Part shown: positions 1 through 10,460 of the stretch, in pieces
Numbering within the stretch: the first letter of the stretch is position 1
Layout of the letters: every line of letters starts with the position of its first letter
Source: Streptomyces sp. Act143
GTDB taxonomy: Bacteria; Actinomycetota; Actinomycetes; Streptomycetales; Streptomycetaceae
Direction: 5' to 3'
DNA length: 64,000 nt
NCBI RefSeq assembly: GCF_003143935.1
Contig: NZ_QFRX01000001.1
Span: forward strand, 4,072,228 to 4,136,227
Notes under the pieces: model-generated
What the model was told of the DNA's origin: nothing
The model's input: only the letters and a program-made list of their open reading frames with translations
The model's database searches: none
Program-made: the position numbers and the translations under genes

Positions 1-281
1 TTTCCTCGGTGCTTTCCAGGTTCCCGCTTCCGCGTTTCCCTTTCCGGCGGTTCCGACTTTATCAGAAGTTTTGAGCCGGTCTGACCGGCTGCTCATTTCC
101 GATTCATCGGGAGGGGCTTCTTCGAAAGCGATGTTTCGAGAAGCAGACAGACACTCACTGTCGCCGACCGGATCATACCCAGTTCCAGGCAACTGTTCGA
201 ATCTACCTCCCCGCTCGATCCGTGTCAACGGCTCTTGTGGGGCGAAGAGGATACTAGCAGCTCAGGAGCTCCACACGCACA
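1..281. other. Non-coding left edge with a hairpin
   Basis: I see no convincing gene in this stretch. It is less GC-rich than the rest of the window, as expected for an intergenic region. An imperfect inverted repeat lies at 116-144: an 11-bp stem with one bulged T and a 6-nt loop. A smaller one, AGCCGG/CCGGCT, lies at 74-90. Either could terminate the minus-strand SpoIIM-type gene that ends at 282 or belong to the leader of a gene beyond the edge. A short plus-strand frame from 71 has no Shine-Dalgarno site and runs antisense into the SpoIIM gene, so I do not call it. Confidence 0.5.
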
Positions 282-1289
282 TCAAGCGGCCATGGGCACG
301 GCTGCGCTGCGTTCCGCGGCTTCCACGTCGCCCGTTTCACCGGTGCGGGCCGCGCGGCCGCCCAGTACGTAGACGTAGGCGAGGAAGGCGACTTCGGCGG
401 CGACCCCGATGGTGATGCGGGCCCAGGTGGGCAGGCCGGAAGGGGTGACGAAGCCTTCGATCGCGCCCGACACGAAGAGGATCAGGGCGAGGCCGATGGC
501 CATGCCGATGGCTGCGCGCCCCTCCTCCGCGAGGGCGGTACGCCTGGTGCGAGGGCCGGGGTCGATGACGGTCCATCCGAGGCGCAGGCCCGTGCCCGCG
601 GCCACGAAGACCGCGGTCAGTTCGAGGAGACCGTGGGGCAGGACAAGGCCCAGGAAGGTGTCGAGGCGGCCGGCCGAGGACATCAGGCCGAAGCCGACAC
701 CGAGGTTGAGCATGTTCTGAAAGAGGATCCAGAGGACCGGGAGTCCGAGGAACACGCCCAGGATCAGGCACTGCGCGGCGGCCCAGGCGTTGTTCGTCCA
801 GACCTGGGCGGCGAACGAGGCCGCGGGGTGGCTCGAGTAGTACGTCTCGTACTGGCCTCCCGGGCGGGTGAGCTCGCGCAGCTCGCTGGGGGCTGCGATC
901 GAGGACTGCACCTCGGGATGAGTGCCTATCCACCAACCAAGGAGAACTGCCACGCCCGTGGACAGCAGTGCCGTGGGGACCCACCAGTGGCGTGCCCTGT
1001 AGACCGCCGCCGGGAAGCCGTACGTCAGGAAGCGGGTGACGTCGCGCCAGGAGGCACGGCGAGTGCCTGTCACCGCGCTACGCGCGCGCGCCACGAGTTG
1101 GCTGAGCCGCGCCGTCAGCTGGGGGTCGGGGGCGCTGGACTGGATCAGCGAGAGGTGGGTGGCCGTGCGTTGATAGAGAGAGACGAGTTCGTCTGCCTCG
1201 GCGCCGGTGAGCCTGCGCTGGCGGCGGAGCAGGGCGTCCAAGCGGTCCCACTCCGCTCTGTGAGCGGAGACGAAGACGTCGAGGTCCAT
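282..1289 (-). CDS. Stage II sporulation protein M (SpoIIM) family membrane protein
   Basis: A 335-residue integral membrane protein. The soluble N-terminal ~95 residues (MDLDVFVSAHRAEW...) match the usual start of actinobacterial SpoIIM-domain proteins. Hydrophobic segments follow near residues 105-122, 170-200, 215-235, 262-285 and 292-310. In Bacillus SpoIIM belongs to the engulfment complex, but Streptomyces has no engulfment and the role of these homologues is unknown. The ATG at 1289 is preceded by GAGGAG about 11 nt upstream. It is divergent from the RDD-family gene at 1419, with 129 bp between, so the two may share regulation. The family assignment is good; the function is not established. 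Confidence 0.82.
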   Translation of the reverse strand: MDLDVFVSAHRAEWDRLDALLRRQRRLTGAEADELVSLYQRTATHLSLIQSSAPDPQLTARLSQLVARARSAVTGTRRASWRDVTRFLTYGFPAAVYRARHWWVPTALLSTGVAVLLGWWIGTHPEVQSSIAAPSELRELTRPGGQYETYYSSHPAASFAAQVWTNNAWAAAQCLILGVFLGLPVLWILFQNMLNLGVGFGLMSSAGRLDTFLGLVLPHGLLELTAVFVAAGTGLRLGWTVIDPGPRTRRTALAEEGRAAIGMAIGLALILFVSGAIEGFVTPSGLPTWARITIGVAAEVAFLAYVYVLGGRAARTGETGDVEAAERSAAVPMAA

Positions 1290-1418
1290 CGGTTCGGCTG
1301 CTCCTCGGCTGGTCGTCGGCGGCTCGTCGTGGTGTCAGCTTGTCGTACTGGGGCGCGATGCGCCCTCAGCTTGGCAGACTGACGGTTCTCGGGGCGGGTC
1401 AGGGGAAGGACGACGGGC

Positions 1419-2441
<1,023 letters not shown>

Positions 2442-2470
2442 TTTCTTCGCGTCCCTGGCGGGGCTCGGCC

Positions 2471-3085
2471 TCAAGGAAACACGGACGGCGGCGATTCCAG
2501 GTCTTCCAGCTCGATGCCGGGGGCTGCCAGGACCACGTCCCCGGCGATGTGCACGGTGTGCTGTTCGCCGGTGTCCAGGGCTGTGACCTGGTATTCGTCC
2601 ACGGTCAGGGGGCCGTTGTCAGTGGCGTGTGCTTCGCTTTTCATCAGCGCCCAGGACTGGTCCACGGTGCGCGGGGCGAGGACCGGGTCCGTGAAGGCGA
2701 CGAGCCGTACGCGGGTGGCCGAGGTGGAAGGAGTGAGGCGTAGGAGTCGGGTGATGGCGATGAGGAATGCGGGGGATGTGCCGGTGAAGGCGTGGGCGGG
2801 GACATTGCCTTCCGTGGCGTGAGCCCCGGTGGGGTCGGTACGGACCCAGGTGACGCCGTCGAGGGCGGCGCCGCGGACCTGCCAGGCGGCGGCGTGGAGT
2901 TCCAGCCGGATGGGGCGGCCGAGTTCGTCCAGGGCGAGGTCGACGGAGCCCGTGTGATCGCCCGCGGGGGTGGTCAGCTGGGAGACATAGCGCCAGCCGG
3001 ACGGGCCGGGGGCGCAGTGGAAGTGCTCTTCTGCGAGGGGGGTGTGATCGTGCGGATCGTGGAGCGAATAACGGCCGCGGGGCAT
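2471..3085 (-). CDS. Unrecognised 204-residue protein
   Basis: I do not recognise this family. The frame is open further upstream, but ATG at 3085 (MPRGRYSLHDPHDH) is the most natural start because the upstream translation is Arg/Thr-rich and looks non-coding. The protein is soluble, without signal peptide or membrane segment, mixed alpha/beta by eye, and ends in an acidic segment (GIELEDLESPPSVFP). Residues 45-75 (SVDLALDELGRPIRLELHA) look like beta hairpins of a lipocalin- or START-like lipid-binding fold, but that is speculative. It lies downstream of ahcY on the same strand with a terminator-like hairpin between, so it may be a separate unit. Confidence 0.6.
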   Translation of the reverse strand: MPRGRYSLHDPHDHTPLAEEHFHCAPGPSGWRYVSQLTTPAGDHTGSVDLALDELGRPIRLELHAAAWQVRGAALDGVTWVRTDPTGAHATEGNVPAHAFTGTSPAFLIAITRLLRLTPSTSATRVRLVAFTDPVLAPRTVDQSWALMKSEAHATDNGPLTVDEYQVTALDTGEQHTVHIAGDVVLAAPGIELEDLESPPSVFP

Positions 3086-3195
3086 GGGGGTCCTGGGTCT
3101 TGACGGGCTGGTTCGGCCTCGGTCGGTAGGCCGCGGGACCGACGAGAAGGCGGTACGGGAGGCGGCACAGGAGCCGGCGCGAAGCCAAAGGGGCG

Positions 3196-3222
3196 GGCCC
3201 CCGGCACGGGGGTGCGGGGGCC
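3196..3222 (-). terminator. Hairpin after ahcY
   Basis: A GC-rich inverted repeat (left arm 3196-3207, right arm 3212-3222, one bulged G, GGGG loop) lies about 35 nt past the ahcY stop. It has no U tract, which is common in Streptomyces terminators. Confidence 0.6.
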
Positions 3223-3257
3223 TGCCTCGAAGGTGGTGCTGCTGCGGAGCCGCGGGC

Positions 3258-4715
<1,458 letters not shown>

Positions 4716-5184
4716 TGCGAGCTGCTCCTCGGTGTTGGGGCGAGGTGGGTAGGGCTGGTCTGCGCGGCGGCGGACACAGGGGTGCCCGAAAGAGGACACA
4801 GGCATGCCCACGTGCGCGCAGCGCAGTCCGTCGGAGGCCCTCTCTCCCTCGGCCGGTCCGCGGAGGGACCGCCCGACCGCCATCAGCAGCGACGTCTGGC
4901 TTCATCCCAAGCTACACCGGTACGCCCGGCCGTCCCCAGTCCACCTCCGAATCCATTGCGTCCATCAAGGCAGGCTCAAGCATGAGAAGCGGTGGAGGGG
5001 ACAGCGATAACAGGACACCGACGGTCGCCGGAACAGGGGCCGGCAGACAGGGGCAAGCAGGGACTTCTGCTCCTTCGGGCCTGGCGGCAGGTGGTGCAGG
5101 ATGCGACGAGATCGGGCCCATCCGATCGATTGCGCGGGACGTCCGGGACGGCGTTCCGCGTGACAGAGGCGTTAGGAGATCGAC
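4716..5184. promoter_or_regulatory. Divergent ahcY/PTS intergenic region with paired direct repeats
   Basis: This 469-bp gene-free stretch must hold the ahcY promoter (leftward) and the PTS gene promoter (rightward). Two 16-bp repeats, GGACACAGGGGTGCCC (4772-4787) and GGACACAGGCATGCCC (4794-4809), match at 14 of 16 positions. They start exactly 22 bp apart, two helical turns, on the ahcY side. This looks like a two-site operator. I found no complete SAH riboswitch: a GCGCTGCG-like stretch is present on the minus strand but the expected AGGCTCG partner is missing. Confidence 0.5.
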
Positions 5185-7251
5185 GTGACCAGTCCGGCCG
5201 GCCCTCCCCCCACGGGCAGCGGCAGCGGCGAGCAGCAGAGGCTGAAGCTGCTCGCGGTGACCGCGTGTCCGACCGGCATCGCGCATACGTACATGGCGGC
5301 GGAGAAGCTCCAGCAGGCTGCCGAGAGCCGCGGCATCGACATGAAGGTGGAGACCCAGGGATCGATCGGGGCCGAGAACGTCCTCGATGACAACGATGTC
5401 AGAACTGCGGACGGCATCATCGTCGCCGCGGACAAGGATGTGGACCTGAGCCGTTTCGCAGGCAAGCGGGTGCTCACGGTCGGGGTGGCCGAGGGCATTC
5501 GCCATCCCGAGCGGTTGCTCGAGCAGGTGCTCTCGGCGCCGGTGCACCGGTCCGGCGGGACGGCGGCGGTGGCGTCGTCCGGCGGCAAGGAGCGCGGCGT
5601 CGGCTACAAGGCGCTGATGAACGGCGTCAGTTACATGATCCCGTTCGTGGTGGTGGGCGGGTTGCTGATCGCGATCTCGCTCTCACTCGGCGGGCACACG
5701 GACCCCTCGGGCGGTCTGGTCATCCCGAAGGACTCCTTCTGGATGGACGTGAACAACATCGGCGTCATCGGCTTCACGCTGATGGTGCCGATCCTGTCCG
5801 GGTACATCGCGTACGCCATCGGCGACCGCCCCGCCCTCGTCCCCGGCATGATCGGCGGCTGGATAGCCAACACCGGTGAGCTCTACGACTCCAAGGCGGG
5901 CGCCGGCTTCATCGGGGCCATCGTGACCGGCTTCCTCGCCGGGTATCTGGTGCTGTGGATCAAGAAGGTCACCGTCCCGAAGTTCGTGCGGCCGATCATG
6001 CCGATCATCGTGATCCCGATCGTGGCGACCACGGCGCTCGGGCTGTTCTTCATCTACGTCATCGGGAAACCGATCTCCTGGGTGTTCGAGCACCTGACCG
6101 ACTGGCTCAGCGGCATGACCGGCACCAGCGCGATCCTGCTCGGCGCGATCCTCGGGCTGATGATCGCGTTCGACATGGGCGGGCCGGTCAACAAGACGGC
6201 GTTCCTCTTCGGCGCCGGCCTCATCGCGACCGGCAACCAGACGGTCATGGGCATGTGTGCCGCCGCGATCCCGGTGATGCCGCTGGGGCAGGGGCTCGCG
6301 ACGCTCATCCGCAAGCGGCTCTACACCGAGCAGGAACGGGAGACCGGGCTCGCCTCGCTCTTCATGGGCTGCTTCGGCATCTCCGAGGGGGCGATCCCGT
6401 TCGCTGCGGCCAGGCCCGCGCAGGTCATCCCGGCCAACATGCTCGGCGGCGCGGTGGCCGGCGCGATCGCCGGGGTCGCCGGGGTCGAGGACGCGGTGCC
6501 GCACGGCGGGCCGATCGTGGCGGTGCTGGGCGCGGTGAGCGGTGTGCCGATGTTCTTCGTGGCCGTGGTGATCGGCACGGTCGTCACCGCGCTGACGACG
6601 GTCGCCCTTGTCGACCTGAGTGAGCGCATGCGGCGTGGGGAGGCGGTGTCCGGCGTACCGGCGGCCCGTCCCGAGCCGGTGCTGGTCGGGGCGGCCGGTG
6701 GGGAGGTGGCGCCGGGCGCCGCCGGCGTCGTGGCGCAGAAGACCGTACACGGGCCGGCAGCGGGCCCCGCCGAGGCCGCGGCGGACGCCGTGCCCGAAGT
6801 CCTGTCCGGGTATCTGACCGAGCGGACCGTGAAGGTACGGCTCGACGCGCGGGACAAGGAGGCCGCCGTCCGGGAGATGGCCGGGCTGCTGGCGCGCAGC
6901 GGCAAGGTCGTGGATGCGGACGAGTTGGTGGCGACCGCGTTGCGGCGTGAGGAGCAGGGGACGACCGGGCTCGGGGAGGAGATCGCGATTCCGCATGCCA
7001 AGACGGATGCGGTGACCGCGCCCGTGGTCGGGTTCGCGCGGTCGGACGAGGGCGTCGAGTGGGGCTCCTTGGACGGGACGAAGGCCAGGCTGGTGTTCAT
7101 GATCGCCGTGCCGGAGGCGGCCGCGGGCGATGAGCATCTGCGGATTCTGGCCCTGCTGTCGCGGAAGTTGATGGACACCGGGTTCCGGGAGCGGCTCGGT
7201 GCCGCGGCGGACGAGCGGGCCGTCCTCGGCGTGCTGGCCGAGATCCGGTAG
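5185..7251 (+). CDS. PTS fructose-type permease, fused EIIB-EIIC-EIIA
   Basis: Phosphoenolpyruvate-dependent sugar uptake permease of the fructose family, 688 residues. EIIB comes first (about 20-115) with phospho-acceptor Cys28 in CPTGIAHTYMAAE. The membrane EIIC domain (about 135-480) has motifs FDMGGPVNKTAF and FGISEGAIPF. EIIA is last (about 545-688) with phospho-acceptor His604 in IAIPHAKTDA. Many fused homologues run A-B-C; here the order is B-C-A. The GTG start has TAGGAGAT 4 nt upstream. No fruR or fruK lies alongside, so the cognate kinase and regulator must be elsewhere or the substrate may not be fructose. A 15-bp hairpin terminator follows. Confidence 0.93.
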   Translation: MTSPAGPPPTGSGSGEQQRLKLLAVTACPTGIAHTYMAAEKLQQAAESRGIDMKVETQGSIGAENVLDDNDVRTADGIIVAADKDVDLSRFAGKRVLTVGVAEGIRHPERLLEQVLSAPVHRSGGTAAVASSGGKERGVGYKALMNGVSYMIPFVVVGGLLIAISLSLGGHTDPSGGLVIPKDSFWMDVNNIGVIGFTLMVPILSGYIAYAIGDRPALVPGMIGGWIANTGELYDSKAGAGFIGAIVTGFLAGYLVLWIKKVTVPKFVRPIMPIIVIPIVATTALGLFFIYVIGKPISWVFEHLTDWLSGMTGTSAILLGAILGLMIAFDMGGPVNKTAFLFGAGLIATGNQTVMGMCAAAIPVMPLGQGLATLIRKRLYTEQERETGLASLFMGCFGISEGAIPFAAARPAQVIPANMLGGAVAGAIAGVAGVEDAVPHGGPIVAVLGAVSGVPMFFVAVVIGTVVTALTTVALVDLSERMRRGEAVSGVPAARPEPVLVGAAGGEVAPGAAGVVAQKTVHGPAAGPAEAAADAVPEVLSGYLTERTVKVRLDARDKEAAVREMAGLLARSGKVVDADELVATALRREEQGTTGLGEEIAIPHAKTDAVTAPVVGFARSDEGVEWGSLDGTKARLVFMIAVPEAAAGDEHLRILALLSRKLMDTGFRERLGAAADERAVLGVLAEIR

Positions 7252-7289
7252 CGAGCCGGCCGCGGCGTCCGGTCGATCCGGCGCCTGGT

Positions 7290-7330
7290 GTGCGTGCCGT
7301 GTCCGCCGAGGACGAGGACATGGCACGCAC
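7290..7330 (+). terminator. Hairpin after the PTS gene
   Basis: 15-bp inverted repeat (arms 7290-7304 and 7316-7330, one G-U pair, 11-nt loop), 39 nt after the PTS stop and upstream of the signal peptidase gene. Confidence 0.7.
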
Positions 7331-7393
7331 GGCCCGGACCCGGTGACCGGCTACGCTCTGCGCCCGCGGAGGGTCCGCAGGGAGAGGAACTTG

Positions 7394-8077
7394 ATGTCCG
7401 GCAAGGGGCGGGGACTGGGGATCGCGGCCGTCGTGGTGGGGCTGGCGGGGCTGCTGTTGGGGCTGGGCGGCCTCGGTTGGGCGCGGCATGCCTTCGGGGG
7501 CTCTGTCGTGTCGAGCCAGAGCATGTCGCCGACGTACGGGCCGGGCGACCGGGTCGTCTACGAGAAGGTCGACGGGAGCGAGGTGCGGCGGGGCGATGTG
7601 GTGCTGTTCTCGGCGCCGGACCGGTACGGCGCCGACTGGTTGGTGCTGGAGCGGGTCGTCGGTGTGGGCGGCGACCACGTGGAGTGCTGTACCGGGGAGG
7701 GAACGGGCGCGCGGATCACCGTGAACGGGAAGCCGCTGCGGGAGCCGTATGTGAAGGACGGGGACGCACACGGCGGGTACCCGCTCTCCTACGACGTCCG
7801 GGTCCCCGAGGGGCGGCTGTTCCTGCTCGGCGACCATCGTGCGAACTCGCGTGACTCGCGGGCGTTTCTCGACGACCAGGACGGGACGCTGCCGGTGTCC
7901 GTGATTCGGGGGCGGGTGATCGACGACTACTCCGTGCCGACGCTGCTCGTGGTGGCGATGGTGGCCGGTGTGGTGTTGGTGCTGGTTGCCGTCGGGCTGG
8001 GGATCGCCGCCTTCGTCGTACGGCGCAGGGCGCGCGCCCTGGTGCCGCCCCCGCCTCCTTGGGCGGTGCAGGTGTGA
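7394..8077 (+). CDS. Signal peptidase I family protein with Lys-to-Glu at the general base
   Basis: S26 family protein of 227 residues with one N-terminal membrane segment (about 9-30) and a second near the C terminus (about 185-211). The catalytic serine box QSMSPTYGPGDRV is intact (Ser43), and so is the GDHRANSRDSR box. The box that normally reads VKRVVG, where Lys is the general base, reads VLERVVGVGGD, with Glu86 (codon 7649-7651) at that place. It is therefore either inactive, using another base, or specialised. ATG 7394 follows GGAGAGGAAC. A strong bidirectional terminator separates it from the convergent CDF gene. Confidence 0.85.
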   Translation: MSGKGRGLGIAAVVVGLAGLLLGLGGLGWARHAFGGSVVSSQSMSPTYGPGDRVVYEKVDGSEVRRGDVVLFSAPDRYGADWLVLERVVGVGGDHVECCTGEGTGARITVNGKPLREPYVKDGDAHGGYPLSYDVRVPEGRLFLLGDHRANSRDSRAFLDDQDGTLPVSVIRGRVIDDYSVPTLLVVAMVAGVVLVLVAVGLGIAAFVVRRRARALVPPPPPWAVQV

Positions 8078-8078
8078 G

Positions 8079-8111
8079 ACAGGGGCCCGCCGGATTCCGG
8101 TGGGCCCCTGT
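8079..8111. terminator. Bidirectional terminator between signal peptidase and CDF genes
   Basis: Arms 8079-8093 and 8097-8111 form a 15-bp stem with one G-U pair and a 3-nt loop. It sits exactly between two convergent genes, one base after the plus-strand stop and 14 bases past the minus-strand stop, so it can serve both. Confidence 0.9.
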
Positions 8112-8125
8112 TGATCGCGCCGGTG

Positions 8126-9109
8126 TCAGTGTCCGGCGGTGGGCTGCTGTGCCGGTCCCCCGGGCGTGGCCTCGCGGTCGGGGCCCTTGGCCGCCTCGGC
8201 CTCGCTGTAGATGTCCGGCTCCAGGTAGATGACGCGGGCGATCGGGACGGCCTCGCGGATGCGGGCCTCGGCGGCGTTGATGGCGCTCGCGACCTCGGCG
8301 GCCGTGTCGTCGTGCTGGACGGCGATCTTGGCGGCGACCAGGAGCTCCTCGGGGCCGAGGTGGAGCGTGCGCATGTGGATGACGCCGGTGACGGTGTCGC
8401 CGTCGACGACCGCGGTCTCGATCCTCTTGACCTCGTCGGCGCCCGCGGCCTCGCCGAGCAGCAGCGACTTGGTCTCGGCGGCCAGGACGAGGGCGATCAG
8501 GATGAGCAGGATGCCGATGCAGAGGGTGCCGATGCCGTCCCAGACGCCGTCGCCGGTGAGCAGCGCCAGGCCGACGCCGCCGAGGGCGAGGACCAGACCG
8601 ATGAGGGCGCCGAAGTCCTCCAGGAGGACGACGGGCAGCTCGGGCGCCTTGGCGCGGCGGACGAACTGGGACCAGGTCTGGGAGCCGCGCAGTTCGTTGG
8701 ACTCCTTGATGGCCGTACGGAAGGAGAAGCCCTCGGCGACGATCGCGAAGACGAGGACGCCGACCGGCCAGTACCAGTGCTCGATCTCGTGCGGGTGCTT
8801 GATCTTCTCGTAGCCCTCGTAGATGGCGAACATGCCGCCGACCGTGAACAGGACGATGGAGACGAGGAAGGCGTAGATGTAGCGCTCGCGGCCGTAGCCG
8901 AACGGGTGCTGCGGGGTGGCCTCGCGCTGGGCCTTCTTGCCGCCGAGCAGGAGCAGGAACTGGTTGCCGGAGTCGGCGAGCGAGTGGACGCCCTCGGCGA
9001 GCATCGACGAGGAACCGCTGAACGCGAACGCCACGAACTTCGATGCCGCGATCGCGAGGTTGGCGCCGAGTGCCGCCACGATCGCCTTGGTGCCGCCTGA
9101 CGCGCTCAT
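8126..9109 (-). CDS. Cation diffusion facilitator (CDF) family transporter
   Basis: 327-residue divalent cation/proton antiporter homologue. It has six predicted membrane segments (about 8-30, 36-55, 80-100, 115-133, 160-182, 190-210) and a cytosolic C-terminal domain (about 215-300). The first metal site reads AEGVHSLADSGNQ. The second helix site reads LLEDFGALIG, with Glu-Asp where many CDFs have HxxxD, typical of the ZnT9-like branch. Metal specificity (Zn, Fe or Mn) cannot be read from this. ATG at 9109. It is the last minus-strand gene after the mannose genes, 125 bp past manA. Confidence 0.87.
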   Translation of the reverse strand: MSASGGTKAIVAALGANLAIAASKFVAFAFSGSSSMLAEGVHSLADSGNQFLLLLGGKKAQREATPQHPFGYGRERYIYAFLVSIVLFTVGGMFAIYEGYEKIKHPHEIEHWYWPVGVLVFAIVAEGFSFRTAIKESNELRGSQTWSQFVRRAKAPELPVVLLEDFGALIGLVLALGGVGLALLTGDGVWDGIGTLCIGILLILIALVLAAETKSLLLGEAAGADEVKRIETAVVDGDTVTGVIHMRTLHLGPEELLVAAKIAVQHDDTAAEVASAINAAEARIREAVPIARVIYLEPDIYSEAEAAKGPDREATPGGPAQQPTAGH

Positions 9110-9234
9110 TGGTTCGCGTTGTCCCTTCGTACGCCGTGCCGGGCGCGGCCCTGTCCGCCTTTGCCCGTGCTTTGCCGGTGGGCCATTGTTGCAGCCTCCC
9201 CCGGGGTCGGCTCGTCAGGCGTCCACAGCGCCGG

Positions 9235-10386
9235 TCATACGATCACACTTGCCCGGAAGACCGTGCCCGTGCCGGACACCTCGGCCTTCTCGCCCGCCGG
9301 GACGAACACCGACTGACCAGGGCTCAGCTCGTGCTCCCCCGCCCGCACCGACCCCGCCGTGCACAGCAGGATCTGCGGGGTGGTGCGGGTCAGGTCGTGG
9401 GTGGCGCCGCCCTCGGGGAGGACGTAGCGCGAGAGCCGGAACTCGTCGATCGGGGTCTCGTAGACCTCCTCGCCGTCCGGGGAGGCCTCCGGGCGCAGCA
9501 CGCCGGGGTCGGCGGCCTCGAAGCGGACGATGCGCAGGAGTTCGGGGACGTCGACGTGCTTGGGGGTCAGGCCGCAGCGCAGCACGTTGTCGGAGTTGGC
9601 CATGATCTCGACGCCGAGGCCGCTGAGATAGGCGTGCGGGATGCCGGCGCCGAGGAACAGCGCCTCGCCGGGCTGGAGTCGGACGAAGTTCAGGAGCATG
9701 GCCGCGATGACGCCGGGGTCGCCCGGGTAGTGGTGGGCGATGTCCGCGTACGGCGCGTACTCGCCGCCGAGGCGCGCGCAGGAGGCGGCCGCCTCCGTGA
9801 CCGTACGGGCCATCTCCTCGCGGTCGGCGCTGAGGACGGCCGTGAGGACCTCGCGCAGGGCGGCGTCCTCGGGGTGGGCGTGCAGGAGGTCGACGTACGG
9901 CTTGAGGGAGTCGACGCCGAGGCCGGCCAGCAGTTCGGCGGCCCGGTTCGGGTCGCGGAAGCCGCACAGGCCGTCGAACTCGGTGAGCGCGCAGATGAGT
10001 TCGGGCTTGTGGTTGGCGTCCTTGTAGTTGCGGTGCCCGGCGTCCACGGGGATGCCGCGGCGCTCCTCGTCCTCGTAACCCTCCTTCGCCTGCGCCAGGT
10101 CGGGGTGCACCTGGAGGGAGAGCGGGGCGCCGGCGGCGAGGATCTTCAGCAGGAAGGGCAGGCGCGGGCCGAACTTCGCGACGGCCGCCGCCCCCAACTC
10201 CCGCTCCGGATCGGCCTCGATGACCTCGACGAGGGTGCCGCGCGCGGTGCGCGAGGGTGCGCCGGGGTGGGCGCCCATCCACATCTCCGCCTGCGGCTCG
10301 CCGCTCGGTGCGACGCCCAGAAGGTCGGGGATGGCGGTGGTGGAACCCCAGGCGTAGGGGCGGATGCTGTTGTCGAGGCGGTCCAT
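9235..10386 (-). CDS. manA: Mannose-6-phosphate isomerase, class I
   Basis: Zinc cupin enzyme interconverting fructose-6-P and mannose-6-P, the entry step to GDP-mannose. 383 residues. The N terminus MDRLDNSIRPYAWGSTTAIP is typical. Metal-site motifs are PLSLQVHPD and HRNYKDANHKPELICALTEFDGLCGF, and LFLGAGIPHAYL contributes a further ligand. It lies with the SIS protein, Trm112-like protein and manB on the same strand, forming a mannose-activation cluster. The product feeds ManB, then the guanylyltransferase at 27-28 kb, for protein O-mannosylation and wall glycans. Confidence 0.96.
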   Translation of the reverse strand: MDRLDNSIRPYAWGSTTAIPDLLGVAPSGEPQAEMWMGAHPGAPSRTARGTLVEVIEADPERELGAAAVAKFGPRLPFLLKILAAGAPLSLQVHPDLAQAKEGYEDEERRGIPVDAGHRNYKDANHKPELICALTEFDGLCGFRDPNRAAELLAGLGVDSLKPYVDLLHAHPEDAALREVLTAVLSADREEMARTVTEAAASCARLGGEYAPYADIAHHYPGDPGVIAAMLLNFVRLQPGEALFLGAGIPHAYLSGLGVEIMANSDNVLRCGLTPKHVDVPELLRIVRFEAADPGVLRPEASPDGEEVYETPIDEFRLSRYVLPEGGATHDLTRTTPQILLCTAGSVRAGEHELSPGQSVFVPAGEKAEVSGTGTVFRASVIV

Positions 10387-10460
10387 CGGGTTCTTTCTGT
10401 ACGGCGGTCGGGGCGCGGCCCGTCCGCTGCGCTACGGCGGTCAGGTCGTCCTGGGCATGA

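Noticed and set aside
71..415. Plus-strand open frame of 114 codons at the left edge
   Set aside because: TTG start without a ribosome site, Arg-rich translation, and its second half is antisense to the SpoIIM-type gene.
4716..4880. SAH riboswitch upstream of ahcY
   Set aside because: A GCGCTGCG-like stretch exists on the minus strand, but the conserved AGGCTCG partner and helices are absent.
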